6,115 nucleotides of DNA from Sphingomonas sp. CCH9-E2 (GTDB taxonomy: Bacteria; Pseudomonadota; Alphaproteobacteria; Sphingomonadales; Sphingomonadaceae), in contig NZ_LSJM01000391.1 of NCBI RefSeq assembly GCF_001557215.1, positions 1-6,115 on the forward strand. The letters run 5' to 3'. The notes beneath the pieces were generated by a model. That model made no database searches and had not been told where the DNA came from. It saw nothing but the letters and a program-made list of their open reading frames with translations. Positions 4,103-6,115 of the stretch are shown here, in pieces. Both the position numbers and the translations under genes were made by a program. How positions within the stretch are numbered: the first letter of the stretch is position 1; every line of letters starts with the position of its first letter.

Positions 4103-5984
4103 GGAACCAGGCGATGTGGCGCGCGGTCAGATAGAGCCGTGCGATCGTTGCGAGCTGCACCGGGTCGGCCTTTTCCAGGCGATCCGGTGCCAGATCGACA
4201 AGCAATCGGTCGACATCGATGGCGTTGCACAGTTCCGTCTTGTCGCGCCAGCGTTCAAAATCGGCGCGCATTGTTGCCGCCGCCTCGCGCAACACATCCT
4301 CGCTCTGCGGCAATAGCCATTCCTGTGTGTTCGCCCGCGTTGCGAATTGCGGGGGCAGCACATCCGCGAGTGCGGTTCGGGCGAGCATCCGGGTGCGACC
4401 GCCAACCCGCTGAACCCGATCCGGGATCGCAAGCCCGAATTCGATCAGCCGGCGGTCGAGCATCGGCCGTACGAGTTCCAGCCCCCGTGCAGCGGCCTCA
4501 TTGGCATTATTCTGCCGCGCGCGCGATTGCAGCAGGTCGAGTGTGCGAAGCCGCGCCGCCCGATCCCGCACCAGCGTTCTCTGGGGCATCTGCACCACCC
4601 CTTCCGCTACCAGCGGATCGAGTTGGTCCGGGCGGCAATAAACCCTGGTCCAATAGATACCGTCGGGCTCCGGTGCCCCGCGCCGCCAGCGCCGGAACCA
4701 TTGCGGCATCATCGCGGCCAGCATCAGGCGCAGCCCCCGAACCCGCGATCCGCGCGCCTCGGCCCGCGCTTCGCGCCACAGCGCCGCAATGCTGCGCGAG
4801 GCCCATAGTGCGTCGAGCGGAGAGGCGATGCGCGGGTTGATCGTCTCATCCCCCCCGATCCCGTCAAACGCGGTCCGTGCGCCGCGACGGCGCAAGCTGT
4901 TGTACATGCCGTCGAACACAAAGCCGAGTTGCAACGGCACATCGTCCGAAGCATGATCGGCGATGCCGCCCCGGTCGAGCGGACTTTCATCCGACCGAAC
5001 CCACCATTCGTGATCCAGATGGGGCATATGATCGTGACACCATTGCGCGCCCTCGCGTGCATCGAATGGGCGGGTCCCGGCGGTGCCGCCATCGGGTGCC
5101 ATGGCGGAGGTCACGCTCACCACGCGATGGCCCAGCTCTGCGGCGGGCGCACGGGCCAGCCCGGCGATGATCGCGCTGTCGAACCCGCCGCTCAGCAACA
5201 GGCCCGGCGGATCGATCAGGCGCCGTACCCGGCACGCTATCGCCTCCCCCACCAGGCGGCGATAGGTGTCATGGTAATAAGACGCATCGCGCCCTTCATG
5301 CTCTTGCGCCGCGTGCGGCAGCCAATAGCATGTGTCGGTCACTTCACCGTCCGCCGTGACGCTGCGCACGGTGCCGCCCCGGATCGTCCCGATGCCCGGA
5401 ACCAGACCTGTGTTCGCGCTCGACCGGAAATCGCGGATAATCGAGCGCATCAATCGCGTCGGATCGAGGTCGCGCGGCACCTCGTGCAGCGCCATCAGCC
5501 CCTTGGCCTCTGTCGCGAAGGCCGCGAACCCGTCGCCCTGATACCAGTGGATGCCGCGCATGCCGATCGGATCGCGCGCGATGACGAGCGTCTGTCGTTC
5601 CGCATCCCACAGCGCGAACACGAAATCGCCGAGCAGCCGGTCTGCGCACCCCGCGCCCCATGCGCGGTAAGCGGCGAGGATGACCGCGCTGTCCGCCATG
5701 CGCGCCAGATCGTCCGGGCTGATCGCCAGCGCCTCTGCAATCTCCTCCCGATTGTCGATCCGCGCATCGGCCACCAGCGTCAGCATGCCGTCGCTGAGCG
5801 GCTGGCGTTCGAACCGGTCCTCCCGGTTGACGCGCATCAGGCAATGGCCAAGCCCGACATTGCCCAGCCGGATGTGGCGGATACCATCCGGGCCCCGCGC
5901 CCGCAGCGCCGCCCCCGTTCGCTTCAATGTGTCATCGCTTACCGGATCGCCGTCGAACCGGATGATGCCAAACACCGCACTCAC
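4089..5984 (-). CDS. Asparagine-synthetase-like macrolactam synthetase (lasso C protein)
   Basis: A 631-residue protein with the two-domain asparagine synthetase B architecture and a length near the usual lasso cyclase. The N-terminal domain keeps the Ntn glutaminase fold ('MSAVFGIIRFDG', 'RGPDG' at 30-34, 'DNREE' at 77-81, 'LGDFVFALWD' at 118-127, 'ARDPIGMRG' at 136-144). The catalytic Cys2 of AsnB is Ser here (M-S-A-V-F-G against M-C-S-I-F-G), so it should not use glutamine. The synthetase domain has the PP-loop 'SGGFDS' (265-270) and 'DGIGGDE' (373-379), so ATP-dependent acyl-adenylation is expected. In lasso pathways this activates the side-chain carboxylate of Asp/Glu for attack by the core alpha-amine. 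GTG at 5984 gives the correct family start but a weak ribosome site. A minus-strand gene ends 50 bp upstream, so the two may be cotranscribed. The gene converges on the precursor. A related macrocyclase of a non-lasso RiPP cannot be excluded. Confidence 0.88.
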   Translation of the reverse strand: MSAVFGIIRFDGDPVSDDTLKRTGAALRARGPDGIRHIRLGNVGLGHCLMRVNREDRFERQPLSDGMLTLVADARIDNREEIAEALAISPDDLARMADSAVILAAYRAWGAGCADRLLGDFVFALWDAERQTLVIARDPIGMRGIHWYQGDGFAAFATEAKGLMALHEVPRDLDPTRLMRSIIRDFRSSANTGLVPGIGTIRGGTVRSVTADGEVTDTCYWLPHAAQEHEGRDASYYHDTYRRLVGEAIACRVRRLIDPPGLLLSGGFDSAIIAGLARAPAAELGHRVVSVTSAMAPDGGTAGTRPFDAREGAQWCHDHMPHLDHEWWVRSDESPLDRGGIADHASDDVPLQLGFVFDGMYNSLRRRGARTAFDGIGGDETINPRIASPLDALWASRSIAALWREARAEARGSRVRGLRLMLAAMMPQWFRRWRRGAPEPDGIYWTRVYCRPDQLDPLVAEGVVQMPQRTLVRDRAARLRTLDLLQSRARQNNANEAAARGLELVRPMLDRRLIEFGLAIPDRVQRVGGRTRMLARTALADVLPPQFATRANTQEWLLPQSEDVLREAAATMRADFERWRDKTELCNAIDVDRLLVDLAPDRLEKADPVQLATIARLYLTARHIAWFRGFN

Positions 5985-6034
5985 GTTTTTCAGGGACTTT
6001 CTTGCAGCGAAGCGAACCTTGGGTTGCGTGACGC

Positions 6035-6115
6035 CTAGTCGGTTACCCCGACCAGCGCCAGTTGCAACAGCGTGGTCACGGCTTCACCGAACGCGGCATC
6101 GGTTGGCACCGTCCC
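6035..6115 (-). CDS. C-terminal end of an unidentified gene (partial, runs off right edge)
   Basis: The minus frame from the right edge ends '...FGEAVTTLLQLALVGVTD' and stops at TAG (6037-6035), 50 bp before the cyclase start and in the same direction. It is open for all 26 codons visible, GC-rich and codon-like for this DNA. The tail is too short to place: a mixed helical, hydrophobic end that could fit several RiPP-locus proteins. It may be the first visible member of a transcription unit that continues into the cyclase gene. Confidence 0.45.
   Translation of the reverse strand, partial: GTVPTDAAFGEAVTTLLQLALVGVTD

Noticed and set aside
4929..6038. A 369-codon plus-strand frame
   Set aside because: It is antisense to the cyclase N-terminal domain and has no family signature.

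Overview
The window is GC-rich DNA with the look of an alphaproteobacterium, most likely a sphingomonad. I infer this from the base composition, the style of the tetratricopeptide/2OG-Fe(II) oxygenase protein and the kinase-containing lasso-peptide gene set; no rRNA or other taxonomic marker is present.

The right two thirds (about 1574-6115) is a RiPP (ribosomally made, modified peptide) biosynthetic locus of lasso-peptide type. A 52-residue precursor gene lies on the plus strand (3903-4061). Everything else in the locus is on the minus strand. An asparagine-synthetase-like macrolactam synthetase (lasso C protein, 4089-5984) points towards the precursor from the right. On the other side, divergent from the precursor, is a tightly overlapping operon: an HPr-kinase-like peptide kinase (2730-3713), a PAPS-dependent sulfotransferase (1831-2733) and a PqqD-like leader-binding protein (lasso B1/RRE, 1574-1834). 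The C-terminus of one more minus-strand gene (6035-6115) enters at the right edge. The expected scheme is: PqqD protein binds the precursor leader, a protease removes the leader, the cyclase forms the macrolactam, and kinase and sulfotransferase decorate hydroxyl groups. The transglutaminase-like leader peptidase (B2), an exporter and an isopeptidase are not in the window. The predicted core has no Tyr, no Cys and no Gly at its presumed first position, so both the ring chemistry and the sulfation target would be unusual.

The left third is a mobile-element scar. It contains the 3' half of a tRNA-Thr(CGT) gene (1151-1197) of the kind left as an attachment site, short direct repeats on both sides of it that resemble integrase arm-type sites, and the N-terminal part only of a tyrosine-recombinase-type integrase (711-962). 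The integrase remnant runs into a 5'-truncated gene for a TPR/putative 2OG-Fe(II) oxygenase protein that leaves through the left edge. The polarity of the tRNA fragment places the RiPP locus on the side that would be inside the integrated island. The stretch 1198-1573 holds no recognisable gene.
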